Assembly: GCF_010731115.1 (NCBI RefSeq)
Contig: NZ_AP022616.1
Location: 2,232,001-2,296,000 of the forward strand
Length of the DNA: 64,000 nucleotides
Reading direction: 5' to 3'
Origin: Mycolicibacterium phocaicum
GTDB taxonomy: Bacteria > Actinomycetota > Actinomycetes > Mycobacteriales > Mycobacteriaceae
A model generated the notes under the pieces. That model did not search any database, was not told the DNA's origin, and saw only the letters and a program-made list of their open reading frames with translations. Shown here piece after piece: positions 9,266 to 17,497 of this stretch (the stretch's first letter is position 1; every line of letters starts with the position of its first letter). A program made the position numbers and the translations under genes.

Positions 9266-10502
9266 GGTCGCTCCCTGATTCGTAGACATCGCCGATGGCA
9301 CCGGCGGCCCGCAGGCCGACGATATCTTCAGCGCGGTAACCCAATTCGCCGAGTATCACATCTGTGTGCTCGCCCAGTCCGGGGATTGCCCCCATGTTCA
9401 GCTCGAGGCCGCTGACCACCGGCGGCGGCAACAGCGCCTCGATGGGGCCGTTCGGGGTGCTGACCTGACGCCACCGGTCGCGGGACTTGAGGTGCGGATG
9501 CGCGATCACCTCGCTGGGCAGGTTGTACCGCGAATTGCCGATGCCGGCGGCGTCGGCGATCCGCTGGATATCCTCGAGATCGCGCTCAGCGCACCAGGAT
9601 CCGATAGCAGCGTGAAGCTCGTCGCGGTGCGCGCACCGGTCCGAATTGCTCGCGAATCGAGGGGCCGATGCGAGGTCGGGCCGGTCGATGATCTCCCGGG
9701 CCAGCCGCTGCCATTCCCGGTCGTTGGTCGTGCCGAGAACGACGGTCTGGCCGTCGCGCGTCGCGAACGCGCCGTAGGGCGCCACGGCCGGCGAAGCCAT
9801 CCCGAGCGGCTCCTGGTTCACGCCCGAATGCTGGGTGTACGTCAGCGGGTAACCCATGATGTCGGTCATCGTGTCGAACAGGCTGACGGCAACCGACGGT
9901 GAAACCCCCGCCAAGACCCCACGGGCCCGGCCCAACAGCAGCGCCATGATGGACAGCGCCGAGTACAGGCCGGTGGAGATATCGGCGACGGGCGGGCCCG
10001 GCTTGGCCGGCATCCCCGGGAAGCCGGTGGCCGCACATGACCCGGATTCCGCCTGTACCAGCAGGTCGTAGGCGCGCTTCTGGGAAAGCGGGCCACCCGG
10101 CCCGTAGCCGTCGATCTCGACGGGAATCACCTGCGGGTGTCGCCTGCTGAGATCCTCCGGTGACAACCCCAGTCGCGCGGTGGCTCCCGGCGCCAGGTTG
10201 GAGACGAACGCGTCGGCCCTCTCCAGCAGCTGGTGCAGGACCGCGATGCCCTTGTCGGACTTGAGGTTCAGGGTGATCGACTGCTTGCCGCGGTTGGCCC
10301 ACACGAAATGCGCCGCCTGGCCGCGCACCACGTCGTCGTAGTCACGGGCGAAGTCACCGCCCTGCGGATTCTCGACCTTGATCACGCGGGCGCCGAAGTC
10401 AGCCAGCACGCGCGTGCACATCGGCGCGGACACCGCCTGCTCCATCGCGACGACGGTGATCCCGGCCAGCGGCAGCGACGACGCTTCGGTCACGCCCCTC
10501 AC
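9258..10502 (-). CDS. Family III CoA-transferase (CaiB/BaiF)
   Basis: A 414-residue CaiB/BaiF-type protein. Family segments are GITVVAMEQAVSAPMCTRVLADFGARVIKVE, the NRGKQSITLNLKSD block, the catalytic Asp in RAYDLLVQAESG and GLYSALSIMALLLGRARG. It moves CoA between carboxylic acids. The start is a GTG, with another in-frame GTG nine bases downstream; neither has a clear ribosome site. It precedes and overlaps the thiolase gene. Together they look like the acyl-CoA arm of the neighbouring degradation cluster, which I infer from position. Confidence 0.92.
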   Translation of the reverse strand: MRGVTEASSLPLAGITVVAMEQAVSAPMCTRVLADFGARVIKVENPQGGDFARDYDDVVRGQAAHFVWANRGKQSITLNLKSDKGIAVLHQLLERADAFVSNLAPGATARLGLSPEDLSRRHPQVIPVEIDGYGPGGPLSQKRAYDLLVQAESGSCAATGFPGMPAKPGPPVADISTGLYSALSIMALLLGRARGVLAGVSPSVAVSLFDTMTDIMGYPLTYTQHSGVNQEPLGMASPAVAPYGAFATRDGQTVVLGTTNDREWQRLAREIIDRPDLASAPRFASNSDRCAHRDELHAAIGSWCAERDLEDIQRIADAAGIGNSRYNLPSEVIAHPHLKSRDRWRQVSTPNGPIEALLPPPVVSGLELNMGAIPGLGEHTDVILGELGYRAEDIVGLRAAGAIGDVYESGSDHA

Positions 10503-10541
10503 ATAACCATGTCGCCGCCGGTCGGCGCGCTGCGACCCCGC

Positions 10542-10841
10542 TCAGGAGTCCGACGCACAGGTCACGTCGACGTAGACGTTGTTGATCATGCGGGTGTCCG
10601 CGCGCTGGGTCGGGTCCGCCGGATTCGGCAACCCGTGCACGTCCGTCACCGTGCACGCCGACAGCGGAGCGCTCGGGGCCCCGTCGACCTGCACGTTGTA
10701 GCCCTCGCTGCGCAGCGTGGAGACGACGTCGGCGCCGTTGTTGCCGGACGCACTGGCGGCCTGCGCCGGGCCGGCGGCGGTCAACGTGGCAGCGGCCAGC
10801 GCCGCGGCGGCGGTGGAGAAGAAGGCGATCCTGCTGATCAT
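10542..10841 (-). CDS. Small secreted protein, mycobacterial two-Cys family
   Basis: A 99-residue protein with a clear Sec signal peptide (MISRIAFFSTAAAALAAATL, cleavage after AQA near residue 28). The mature part has two cysteines, in SACTVTDVHG and YVDVTCASDS, probably a disulfide. AAGGGA precedes the ATG. The same layout (an alpha-helical start, x-CTV-x, then YVD-x2-C near the end) recurs in the protein at 26579-26896, so I place both in one family. Function unknown. Confidence 0.85.
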   Translation of the reverse strand: MISRIAFFSTAAAALAAATLTAAGPAQAASASGNNGADVVSTLRSEGYNVQVDGAPSAPLSACTVTDVHGLPNPADPTQRADTRMINNVYVDVTCASDS

Positions 10842-10978
10842 GTCGATGTCCCTTCACAGTGGTTTCTGACGTCCTCCAGACTCGAATCGGCCGACAAGGG
10901 TTCCCCGGAGGAACGATGAAGATTCGTTAAAGAACGCGGTGCTGACCAGGTCATCCGGTCGACCGCACCACCGCGCGG

Positions 10979-11713
10979 GTGCACTATGAGCAGGTGAACG
11001 GCACTGAACCCACGCCGAGCCTGCGCGCGCTGGTCGTCGACGACGAGGCGGCGCTGGCCGATGTCGTGGCCAGCTACCTCAAGCGCGAACAGTTCGAGGT
11101 ACGCGTCGCGGCCGACGGACCGTCGGCCCTGATCGCCGCCCGCGAACTCGACCCCGACGTCGTGATCCTCGATATCGGGCTGCCGGGGCTCGACGGCATC
11201 GAGGTATGCCGACAGCTTCGGGTGTTCTCCGACGCGTACGTCGTGATGCTGACGGCCCGCGATACCGAGATCGACACCATCGTCGGGCTGTCGGTCGGTG
11301 CCGATGACTACGTCACCAAGCCGTTCAGTCCCCGCGAGGTGGTGGCCCGCATCCGGGCGATGTTGCGGCGCCCCCGCCGTGCCCCCGAATCCGCCCCGGA
11401 AACGGGAACGCCGCCGCGGGTATTCGGGGACCTGCACATCGACACCGACAGCCGACAGACCCTCCTCGGCGGTGCCCCGATCATGCTGACCCGCACCGAG
11501 TTCGACGTGCTGGCGGCGCTGTCGTCGCGCCCGCGACAGGTGTGGACGCGGCATCAGCTGCTGGAAGCGGTCTGGGGCGAATCGTGGTTCGGCAACGACA
11601 ACGTCGTCGACGTCCATGTCGGCCACCTGCGCCGCAAGCTCGGGGACAACTCGGCCGAGCCGCGCTACGTCACGACGGTGCGAGGCGTCGGATACCGGAT
11701 GGGAGAAGGCTGA
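10979..11713 (+). CDS. OmpR/PhoB-family response regulator
   Basis: A receiver domain (LRALVVDDEAALADVV, phospho-acceptor Asp65 in VVILDIGLPGLDG, Lys in DDYVTKPFSPRE) is followed by a winged-helix DNA-binding domain (LTRTEFDVLAALSSRPRQVWTRHQLLEAVWG through YVTTVRGVGYRMG). The GTG at 10979 gives 244 residues; a second GTG at 10994 is also possible. The stop overlaps the kinase ATG. Target genes are unknown; the divergent secreted-protein gene is one candidate. Confidence 0.93.
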   Translation: MHYEQVNGTEPTPSLRALVVDDEAALADVVASYLKREQFEVRVAADGPSALIAARELDPDVVILDIGLPGLDGIEVCRQLRVFSDAYVVMLTARDTEIDTIVGLSVGADDYVTKPFSPREVVARIRAMLRRPRRAPESAPETGTPPRVFGDLHIDTDSRQTLLGGAPIMLTRTEFDVLAALSSRPRQVWTRHQLLEAVWGESWFGNDNVVDVHVGHLRRKLGDNSAEPRYVTTVRGVGYRMGEG

Positions 11714-12837
11714 TGGCCCACAACCATCCGCGCAGCAGGCACGGAATTCGCAGTCGGCTGCTCGTCACGAACGCGGCCGTCGTGGTCGCGGCCATCGCCA
11801 CCACCACGACGGTCGCCCTCATCATCGGCCCGCCGATGTTCCGCAAGGTGATGCAGGACGTCCTGGTCCCCGGGCGCACCGGTCCACATCCCTACGAGCA
11901 TGTGTTCCGGCAGGCGACCGCGGTCTCGGTGGGCATGTCACTCGCGGTGGCGGCCACGACCGCACTCGGACTGAGCTGGTATCTGAGTCGACGGATGCAC
12001 CGATCGACGGCCGAACTTGCCGCCGCCGCAACCGCCGTCGCCGATGGGGACTACGACATCCGCGTCTCACCGCCACATCTGGGCACCGAATTCGATGCCA
12101 TTGCAGACGCTTTCAACACGATGGCCGAGCAGCTCGGCTCGGTCGAGACCACCCGGCGCCAACTGCTGGCCGACCTGGCGCATGAGCTGCGCACACCCGT
12201 CTCCGTCATCGATGCCTATCTGGAGTCGATAGAGGACGGTATCCACCCGCTCGACGCGACGACGATCGGCGTCCTGCGCGACCAGACCCGCCGCCTCGCG
12301 CGGCTCAGTTCCGATGTGCGCGCACTGTCCGATGCCGAACGCGACATGGCGCTGGTCGATACGCAGTCCGTCGTACCCGCGACGTTGATCGCCGGAGCTG
12401 TCGATGCCTTCGCAGCGCCGTACCGCGCCAAAGGTGTTGATCTGCACTCAGATATCGCGCCCGGACTGCCTGAGCTGTGGGCCGACCCGCAGCGGCTCGA
12501 CCAGGTGCTGGCCAATCTGCTGACCAATGCGTTGCGGCACACCGAAGCCGGCGGCACGGTGCGAGTCGTGGCGACGACTGCCGGCGGGTCCGTGCGGATC
12601 CAGGTGTCCGACGATGGCGACGGCATCGCCGCTGAGCACCTGCCCCGGCTGTTCGAGCGGTTCTACCGGGCCGACGCGGCGCGCGACCGCGCGCACGGCG
12701 GTTCCGGCATCGGACTGGCGATCGCCAAGGCCCTCGTCGACGCCCACCACGGCCGGATCACCGCGGCCAGTGCCGGTGTCGGCAGCGGCGCGACATTCAC
12801 CGTGGAATTACCCAGCCGTGCGGTGGCACAACTCTGA
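11713..12837 (+). CDS. Sensor histidine kinase
   Basis: A 374-residue membrane kinase. Two membrane segments (about residues 18-40 and 72-94) flank a short extracytoplasmic loop. A HAMP domain (STAELAAAATAVADGDYDIRV) follows. The H-box LADLAHELRTPVSVIDAYLE carries His157; the N-box is NLLTNALRHTE, and the ATP lid is DDGDGIAAEHLPRLFERFYRAD with GGSGIGLAIAK. It should phosphorylate the regulator encoded just upstream, with which it overlaps by one base. The stimulus is unknown. Confidence 0.94.
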   Translation: MAHNHPRSRHGIRSRLLVTNAAVVVAAIATTTTVALIIGPPMFRKVMQDVLVPGRTGPHPYEHVFRQATAVSVGMSLAVAATTALGLSWYLSRRMHRSTAELAAAATAVADGDYDIRVSPPHLGTEFDAIADAFNTMAEQLGSVETTRRQLLADLAHELRTPVSVIDAYLESIEDGIHPLDATTIGVLRDQTRRLARLSSDVRALSDAERDMALVDTQSVVPATLIAGAVDAFAAPYRAKGVDLHSDIAPGLPELWADPQRLDQVLANLLTNALRHTEAGGTVRVVATTAGGSVRIQVSDDGDGIAAEHLPRLFERFYRADAARDRAHGGSGIGLAIAKALVDAHHGRITAASAGVGSGATFTVELPSRAVAQL

Positions 12838-12841
12838 GCAC

Positions 12842-14578
12842 TCAGTCCAGGATCCGGCGTGCCACGTTCGTGGTGATCAAATCCAGCAGCTCCTCACCAC
12901 GCCCGGCCAGGATGGTGCGAATAGCGAAGAGCGAGAAGCCCTTCGCCTGCTCGGCCGTGATCGTCGGAGGGATGGACAGCTCCTGGCGCGCGGTATGAAC
13001 GTCGACCACCGCCGGCCCCGGATGGGCGAACGCTTCGGTGAGCGCCTGCTCCAGGTCACCGGGATGTTCCACCCGCCGCCCGAAGATGCCCATGGCGTGG
13101 GCCACTGCCCCAAAATCAGGGTTGACCAGCTCCGTGCCGAAGTTGACGATGCCGGCGGCTTTCATTTCCAGCTCGACGAAGTTCAACGACGAGTTGTTGA
13201 AAACGATGACCTTGACCGGTAATTGATTCTGAATCAGCGTAATGAGTTCACCGAACAGCATCGCCAGGCCGCCGTCGCCGGCGAACGCCACGACCTGACG
13301 GCCCCGGAACGCCGTCTGCGCGCCGATCGCGAGCGGGAGCGCGCACGCCATGGTGCCGTGGTTGAACGAGCCGATCATGCGGCGTCGGCCGTTCATCGTC
13401 AGGTAGCGGGCCGCCCACACCACCGGAGAGCCGACGTCGACGGTGAACACCGCGTCGTCGGCCGCGAGCCGATCCGCCAGACCGGCAACGTATTCCGGCC
13501 GGATCGGGGTGCGGTCGCGGTCGTTGACCGCTAGGGAGTCCAGGGACTGCCGGGTCCGGCGGTAGTGCTTCAGAGCCCGATCCAGATGTGCCCGTTCGGT
13601 TTTGGGTCGCAGCCGCGGCATGAGCGCGGCCACCGTATCCCTGACGGTGCCCAGGAGCGGGACGTCGACCGGAGTGCGGCGCCCCAGGTTGCGCCCGCGC
13701 ACGTCGACCTGGATGACGGTGGCGTGGTCCGGGTAGAACTGGCGGTACGGGAAGTCGGTGCCGAGCATCAGCAGGACCTCGGCTTCCTTGATGGCCTTAT
13801 AGCCGGACGGGAAGCCCAGCAGCCCGGTCAAGCCGACGTCGTAGGGGTTGTCGTATTCGATGAATTCCTTGCCGCGCAACGCGTGGACGATCGGTGCGTT
13901 GAGTGTTGCGGCCAACGCGATCAGCTCGTCGTGACAGCCGGCGGCGCCCGCACCGCCGAGGATCGTGACAGCCTGTGCGTCGTTGAGGATGTCCGCGGCC
14001 CGGCGCAGCGATTCGTCGTCGGGGCGCAGCACCGAGCGGGTGGGGGTGATCGCCCGGGTCTGCCACTGCGACACCTCTGCGCGGTGCAGGAAGATCTCGC
14101 CGGGGACGACGACCACCGCGACGCCGTTCTCCTCCACGGCGGCCCGCATCGCCATCTCGAAGATTCGCGGGGCGTTCTCGGCCGCGGTGACCAGTTCGCA
14201 GTACACGCTGCAGTCGCGGAACAGCGCGGTCGGATTGGTCTCTTGGAAGTACTGCGAACCGATCTCGGCGGCCGGGATGTGCGCGGCGATGGCGAGTACC
14301 GGGACGCGGCTGCGCTGGGCGTCGAACAAGCCGTTGATCAGATGCAGGTTGCCGGGACCACAGCTGCCTGCGCACACCGCCAGCTGACCGGTCAGCGCAG
14401 CATCAGCAGCCGCCGCGAACGCCGCCGACTCCTCGTGCCGCACGTGTTCCCACGCGATGTCACCGGCCCTCCGGATGGCGTCGGTGAACCCGTTCAGGCT
14501 GTCGCCGGGCAGACCGTAAACTCTTTGTACACCACTGATTTTCAGTGCGGAAATAAGGTGGTCGGCCACTGTTGCCAT
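12842..14578 (-). CDS. Thiamine-diphosphate enzyme, pyruvate oxidase/dehydrogenase (PoxB-like)
   Basis: A 578-residue ThDP enzyme. The catalytic Glu lies in WEHVRHEESAAFAAAADAALTG, the central FAD/nucleotide domain is near ILGGAGAAGCHDEL, and the C-terminal ThDP/Mg motif runs from GDGGLAMLFGELITLI to FNNSSLNF. The length and the FPSGYKAIKEAEVLLMLGTDFPY segment fit PoxB-type enzymes, which decarboxylate pyruvate to acetate and CO2 at the membrane. AGGGGGT precedes the ATG. Only 4 nt separate its stop from the convergent kinase gene. Confidence 0.88.
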   Translation of the reverse strand: MATVADHLISALKISGVQRVYGLPGDSLNGFTDAIRRAGDIAWEHVRHEESAAFAAAADAALTGQLAVCAGSCGPGNLHLINGLFDAQRSRVPVLAIAAHIPAAEIGSQYFQETNPTALFRDCSVYCELVTAAENAPRIFEMAMRAAVEENGVAVVVVPGEIFLHRAEVSQWQTRAITPTRSVLRPDDESLRRAADILNDAQAVTILGGAGAAGCHDELIALAATLNAPIVHALRGKEFIEYDNPYDVGLTGLLGFPSGYKAIKEAEVLLMLGTDFPYRQFYPDHATVIQVDVRGRNLGRRTPVDVPLLGTVRDTVAALMPRLRPKTERAHLDRALKHYRRTRQSLDSLAVNDRDRTPIRPEYVAGLADRLAADDAVFTVDVGSPVVWAARYLTMNGRRRMIGSFNHGTMACALPLAIGAQTAFRGRQVVAFAGDGGLAMLFGELITLIQNQLPVKVIVFNNSSLNFVELEMKAAGIVNFGTELVNPDFGAVAHAMGIFGRRVEHPGDLEQALTEAFAHPGPAVVDVHTARQELSIPPTITAEQAKGFSLFAIRTILAGRGEELLDLITTNVARRILD

Positions 14579-14667
14579 CAGGCACCCCCTGCGCGCTTGG
14601 ATCAGCGGAAGCTAACACACCGCAGCGGGTCGCGCGGGGCTTCGCAGTGTCGTGGGCTGCCGGCGAC

Positions 14668-15318
14668 CTAGCGTGGGTTGTCAGGATGCGGCGGGTAGCC
14701 CTGGACGGGATACCCGGGCGCCGGGTATCCCGGATAGCCCTGAGGCGGGTAGCCGGGCGCCGGGTAGCCGGGATATCCCTGCTGCGGTGGCGTGGGGTAC
14801 GTGGGCCCCTGCCCGCCACCGTTCCGCTTGCCACGGCGACGCCACAGGACGACCGCCATGATGACGACGCACACCAGCAACGCCGGAACAAGGACAACGA
14901 ACTCCCAGGACCAGCCTTTCGGTGCGCCCACCCACATCCGTTCTGCTCCCGGGCACCGCACGGACACCGGCCCGCGGTCGAGCGGCAATACTCCGACGGC
15001 CCGATAGTCTTTTCCGCCGGATCGCCAGATGCGTTTCCGTGGGCCGAATCGCCTCTCGGGATGCGAGCCGGTGAACGGCGCGAGCGACTGCGTCTTGCCG
15101 TCGGAAGTCGTTGCCGTGCAATGGATATTCGACTGGTCCTTTTCGAGATACACGACGGTCCGGCCTTCGGTCGGTGTCACCACCTCACCGGACCGGATCG
15201 ATACGCTCGGGTCGTTCACCGAGCCGAACAACACCGACGTCAGTAGCGCCAACACCGCGAACCCGAACACCAACCCGAGCACTCTGCTGATCGGGCTACG
15301 TCCCCCCACACTCCCCAT
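14668..15318 (-). CDS. Membrane protein with Pro/Gly/Tyr-rich repeat tail
   Basis: A 216-residue protein. There is an N-terminal membrane segment (VLGLVFGFAVLALLTSVLFG, residues 12-31), an extracytoplasmic region of about 110 residues with a possible disulfide (HCTATTS ... VRCPGAER) and a second membrane segment (EFVVLVPALLVCVVIMAVVLW). A basic stretch leads to a tail of repeated PQGYPGYPAPGYP units. Such tails are common on actinobacterial envelope proteins and may mediate low-complexity interactions. I do not recognise a specific function. Confidence 0.8.
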   Translation of the reverse strand: MGSVGGRSPISRVLGLVFGFAVLALLTSVLFGSVNDPSVSIRSGEVVTPTEGRTVVYLEKDQSNIHCTATTSDGKTQSLAPFTGSHPERRFGPRKRIWRSGGKDYRAVGVLPLDRGPVSVRCPGAERMWVGAPKGWSWEFVVLVPALLVCVVIMAVVLWRRRGKRNGGGQGPTYPTPPQQGYPGYPAPGYPPQGYPGYPAPGYPVQGYPPHPDNPR

Positions 15319-15328
15319 GTCCCGATTC

Positions 15329-15832
15329 TCACACGGACTCCCCCACCGATCGGACGGCGTCGTCACTGGTGGTGGTGCGGCGTTCAGCGATGGCCGAGAG
15401 TCGCAATGTGCATTCCCGGTTGCGCGGAATGACCGCTGCCAGGGCCAACCGGTCCGGCACCCAGCGCATCGGCCGGCCGACCGGTACCTCGGCCATCTCG
15501 ATGAGGCAGCCGCCGGTGGGCGTATCGGACAACCGAAGGAAGATGCGCGCGCTGCCGAACACCCCCGCGCTGGCGAGCAGCACCAGTTCCTCCTGCGGAC
15601 GGGACTCCTGTACCTCGGTGACGTCGTTGACGAGGAGTGGCCACACGCCAATCGAGTGCTGGATGCGGCTGCCGACGGCCGGCCAGTCGGCGTCGACGGC
15701 ACGCATCCGGCTGTTGCCCACCACCCACTGCGAGTACGTCCAGCCGTCGGCGATGATGTCCCAGACCGCCTGGCGCGTGGCGGCACTGTGCCGCCGGACA
15801 GTCAAGCTGCTGTCAAGTACGTTGTCAGCCAT
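15329..15832 (-). CDS. SRPBCC-fold (polyketide cyclase/dehydrase-like) protein
   Basis: A 167-residue protein starting with TVRRHSAATRQAVWDIIADGWTYSQW, typical of START/SRPBCC ligand-binding proteins, followed by a beta-rich middle and a C-terminal helix. These bind hydrophobic ligands or act as cyclases. No catalytic residue can be assigned. The gene ends 10 nt before the repeat-tail membrane protein gene and may be cotranscribed with it. Confidence 0.78.
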   Translation of the reverse strand: MADNVLDSSLTVRRHSAATRQAVWDIIADGWTYSQWVVGNSRMRAVDADWPAVGSRIQHSIGVWPLLVNDVTEVQESRPQEELVLLASAGVFGSARIFLRLSDTPTGGCLIEMAEVPVGRPMRWVPDRLALAAVIPRNRECTLRLSAIAERRTTTSDDAVRSVGESV

Positions 15833-16062
15833 GCGATTTCCTTTCGGCGCCCGTCACCGGCGATGACGACAACGAACCGTCCGGCCGACCCGGCACTGAT
15901 GATCGCTGTGGTTGTGCGCATGACTGTGATTAGCCTGCGACGAAGAAGCTAAACACCGCAGACCGACGCACACTGAGCGAAGGGGCCGGCCTGCAGCGCA
16001 CCACAGCGCCGGGCACGAGCGTTAGCCAATGCCCGGCGCCGGAAATCCTCGCGTGCTCCGCG

Positions 16063-16731
16063 TCAGACCCGGCCCGCCCGCCGATTCCGCTTCTCGGCGT
16101 CGGCAAGTACGTCGACCTGCTCAGCCTGCTCGCGTTTGGCTGCGGCGGCGGCCCGCTTGTCGCGCGCGTCCTCCAGCGCGGCCTTCGCCGCGGCCGCCGA
16201 CTTCGCCTCGGCTTTGTTGATCCTTTGCAGCCGTTGCTGCTCGGCGGCTTCGGCCGCTTCGCGCTTCTGCTCAGCCTCTGCGCGACTTGCCTTGGCGGCC
16301 TGGGCAATACGCTTGTCGGCCTCCTCCGCCGCTTGGCGCTTACGCTGCTGGGCGCGCTCGCGGGCATCGGCCACCGCGTCCTCCTTGGCGGCGACGGCTT
16401 GGACGCGGTCGTCGGCAGCCGCTTCCAGCGAGTCCTCCAATTGGGCGCCGGCCTGCTGACGCTGTCGGGCAGCGGCCATGCTCCGCACGGCGGCTTCACC
16501 ACGAATTTCGCTTCGCCGAGCCAGCACTGCGCCCCGCTTCCGCAATGTGGAATCACCCAGCAATCCGCCGACCGCCGCGTCCAGTCCGCCGAGCGACCGC
16601 TCATAGATCAGCCGGGCGGGTGCTTCGGCGTCCATGCGGGCGATCCACCGATCCTCGATGAACTGCAGGGGAAACCGGGCCAGGCGGTATTGCAGTCGCA
16701 AAACCTGTAACGGCACTTCGATGATGCTCAC
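16063..16731 (-). CDS. Alanine-rich coiled-coil protein
   Basis: A 222-residue protein. The first 75 residues look folded (VLRLQYRLARFPLQFIEDR). The remainder, about 90-215, is a highly charged Ala/Glu/Lys/Arg heptad stretch predicted to be a long coiled coil. Similar mycobacterial proteins are sometimes named IF2-family by low-complexity similarity alone; I see no GTPase or translation domain. It lies 26 nt downstream of the CsbD-like gene, so a shared stress role is likely but unproven. Confidence 0.8.
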   Translation of the reverse strand: MSIIEVPLQVLRLQYRLARFPLQFIEDRWIARMDAEAPARLIYERSLGGLDAAVGGLLGDSTLRKRGAVLARRSEIRGEAAVRSMAAARQRQQAGAQLEDSLEAAADDRVQAVAAKEDAVADARERAQQRKRQAAEEADKRIAQAAKASRAEAEQKREAAEAAEQQRLQRINKAEAKSAAAAKAALEDARDKRAAAAAKREQAEQVDVLADAEKRNRRAGRV

Positions 16732-16757
16732 GATATCTCCTTGGTTCTCAACATCTC

Positions 16758-17315
16758 TCAGGGCAGGTTGGTCCGATCGGTGAGGGTCTCAGCGCGTTCA
16801 CGAAGGCGCCGCGCCTCGGCCTGCTGTGCCTCCGCCTCGTTCTGCGCGGCGCGATGCTCGGCGAGCGCGTCGCCTGCCTCTCTGCCTGCGGTCGCGGCGT
16901 CGGCCGTCTCCCGGATCTCCGCCTGCCGTTCCTCGCGCTGCTCCTCGACGCTCGCGCGGACCTGCTCCTCGGCGGCGCGGTGCCGCGCGGCCTGCGCCGT
17001 CTGCTGAACCTGCGCCACCTGCTGCTCGCGTGCTGCCCGCTCCGCGGCCTCGGTGCCGGACCGCACCACGCCCCGGGCACCGGCTGCCTGATGGTGCGCC
17101 GAAGACAACAGCCCGGTGGCGGACTCGGCTTCGGCGTCCGCAACGGCCTCGATGGTGTTGGCTTCCCTGCGGGCCCGCGCCTCGGCCTGCTGCAACTGCC
17201 CCTCGGCGGTCAACGAATCGTTGCCGGTCACTGCGCCGGCGATCTCTTTTGCTTTGCCTTTGATCGAATCGATCAGGCCTTTACGTGCCTCATCGGCTTT
17301 CTCATGTTCGCCCAT
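16758..17315 (-). CDS. CsbD-like stress protein with long coiled-coil extension
   Basis: Residues 5-45 (KADEARKGLIDSIKGKAKEIAGAVTGNDSLTAEGQLQQAEA) match the CsbD general-stress domain. They are followed by about 140 residues of Ala/Glu/Arg/Gln-rich coiled coil, much longer than ordinary CsbD proteins (about 60-70 residues). I use ATG 17315 (MGEHEKADE); ATG 17321 is equally possible and neither has a strong ribosome site. It forms a probable operon with the coiled-coil gene downstream. Molecular role unknown. Confidence 0.83.
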   Translation of the reverse strand: MGEHEKADEARKGLIDSIKGKAKEIAGAVTGNDSLTAEGQLQQAEARARREANTIEAVADAEAESATGLLSSAHHQAAGARGVVRSGTEAAERAAREQQVAQVQQTAQAARHRAAEEQVRASVEEQREERQAEIRETADAATAGREAGDALAEHRAAQNEAEAQQAEARRLRERAETLTDRTNLP

Positions 17316-17497
17316 GACCATGCCATGCTCGTTTTGCGTCTTCTTCAAACACGGTGCGGTCGGGTCCGGTTCGCTCGTGGGGACCGCACAGCGCGCTGAA
17401 CAGGCGCAAGCCATCGATGAGAACTCACGATCCAGCACCTGTGATTTCGGTCAACCGAAGCAGCCGGCCGAGGCAGTCAGGGCGTCACCAGCGCGAG

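Noticed and set aside
12842..14578. Acetolactate synthase as an alternative call for the ThDP enzyme
   Set aside because: No regulatory subunit gene is adjacent and the family segments fit PoxB-type pyruvate oxidases better, although the substrate is not proven.
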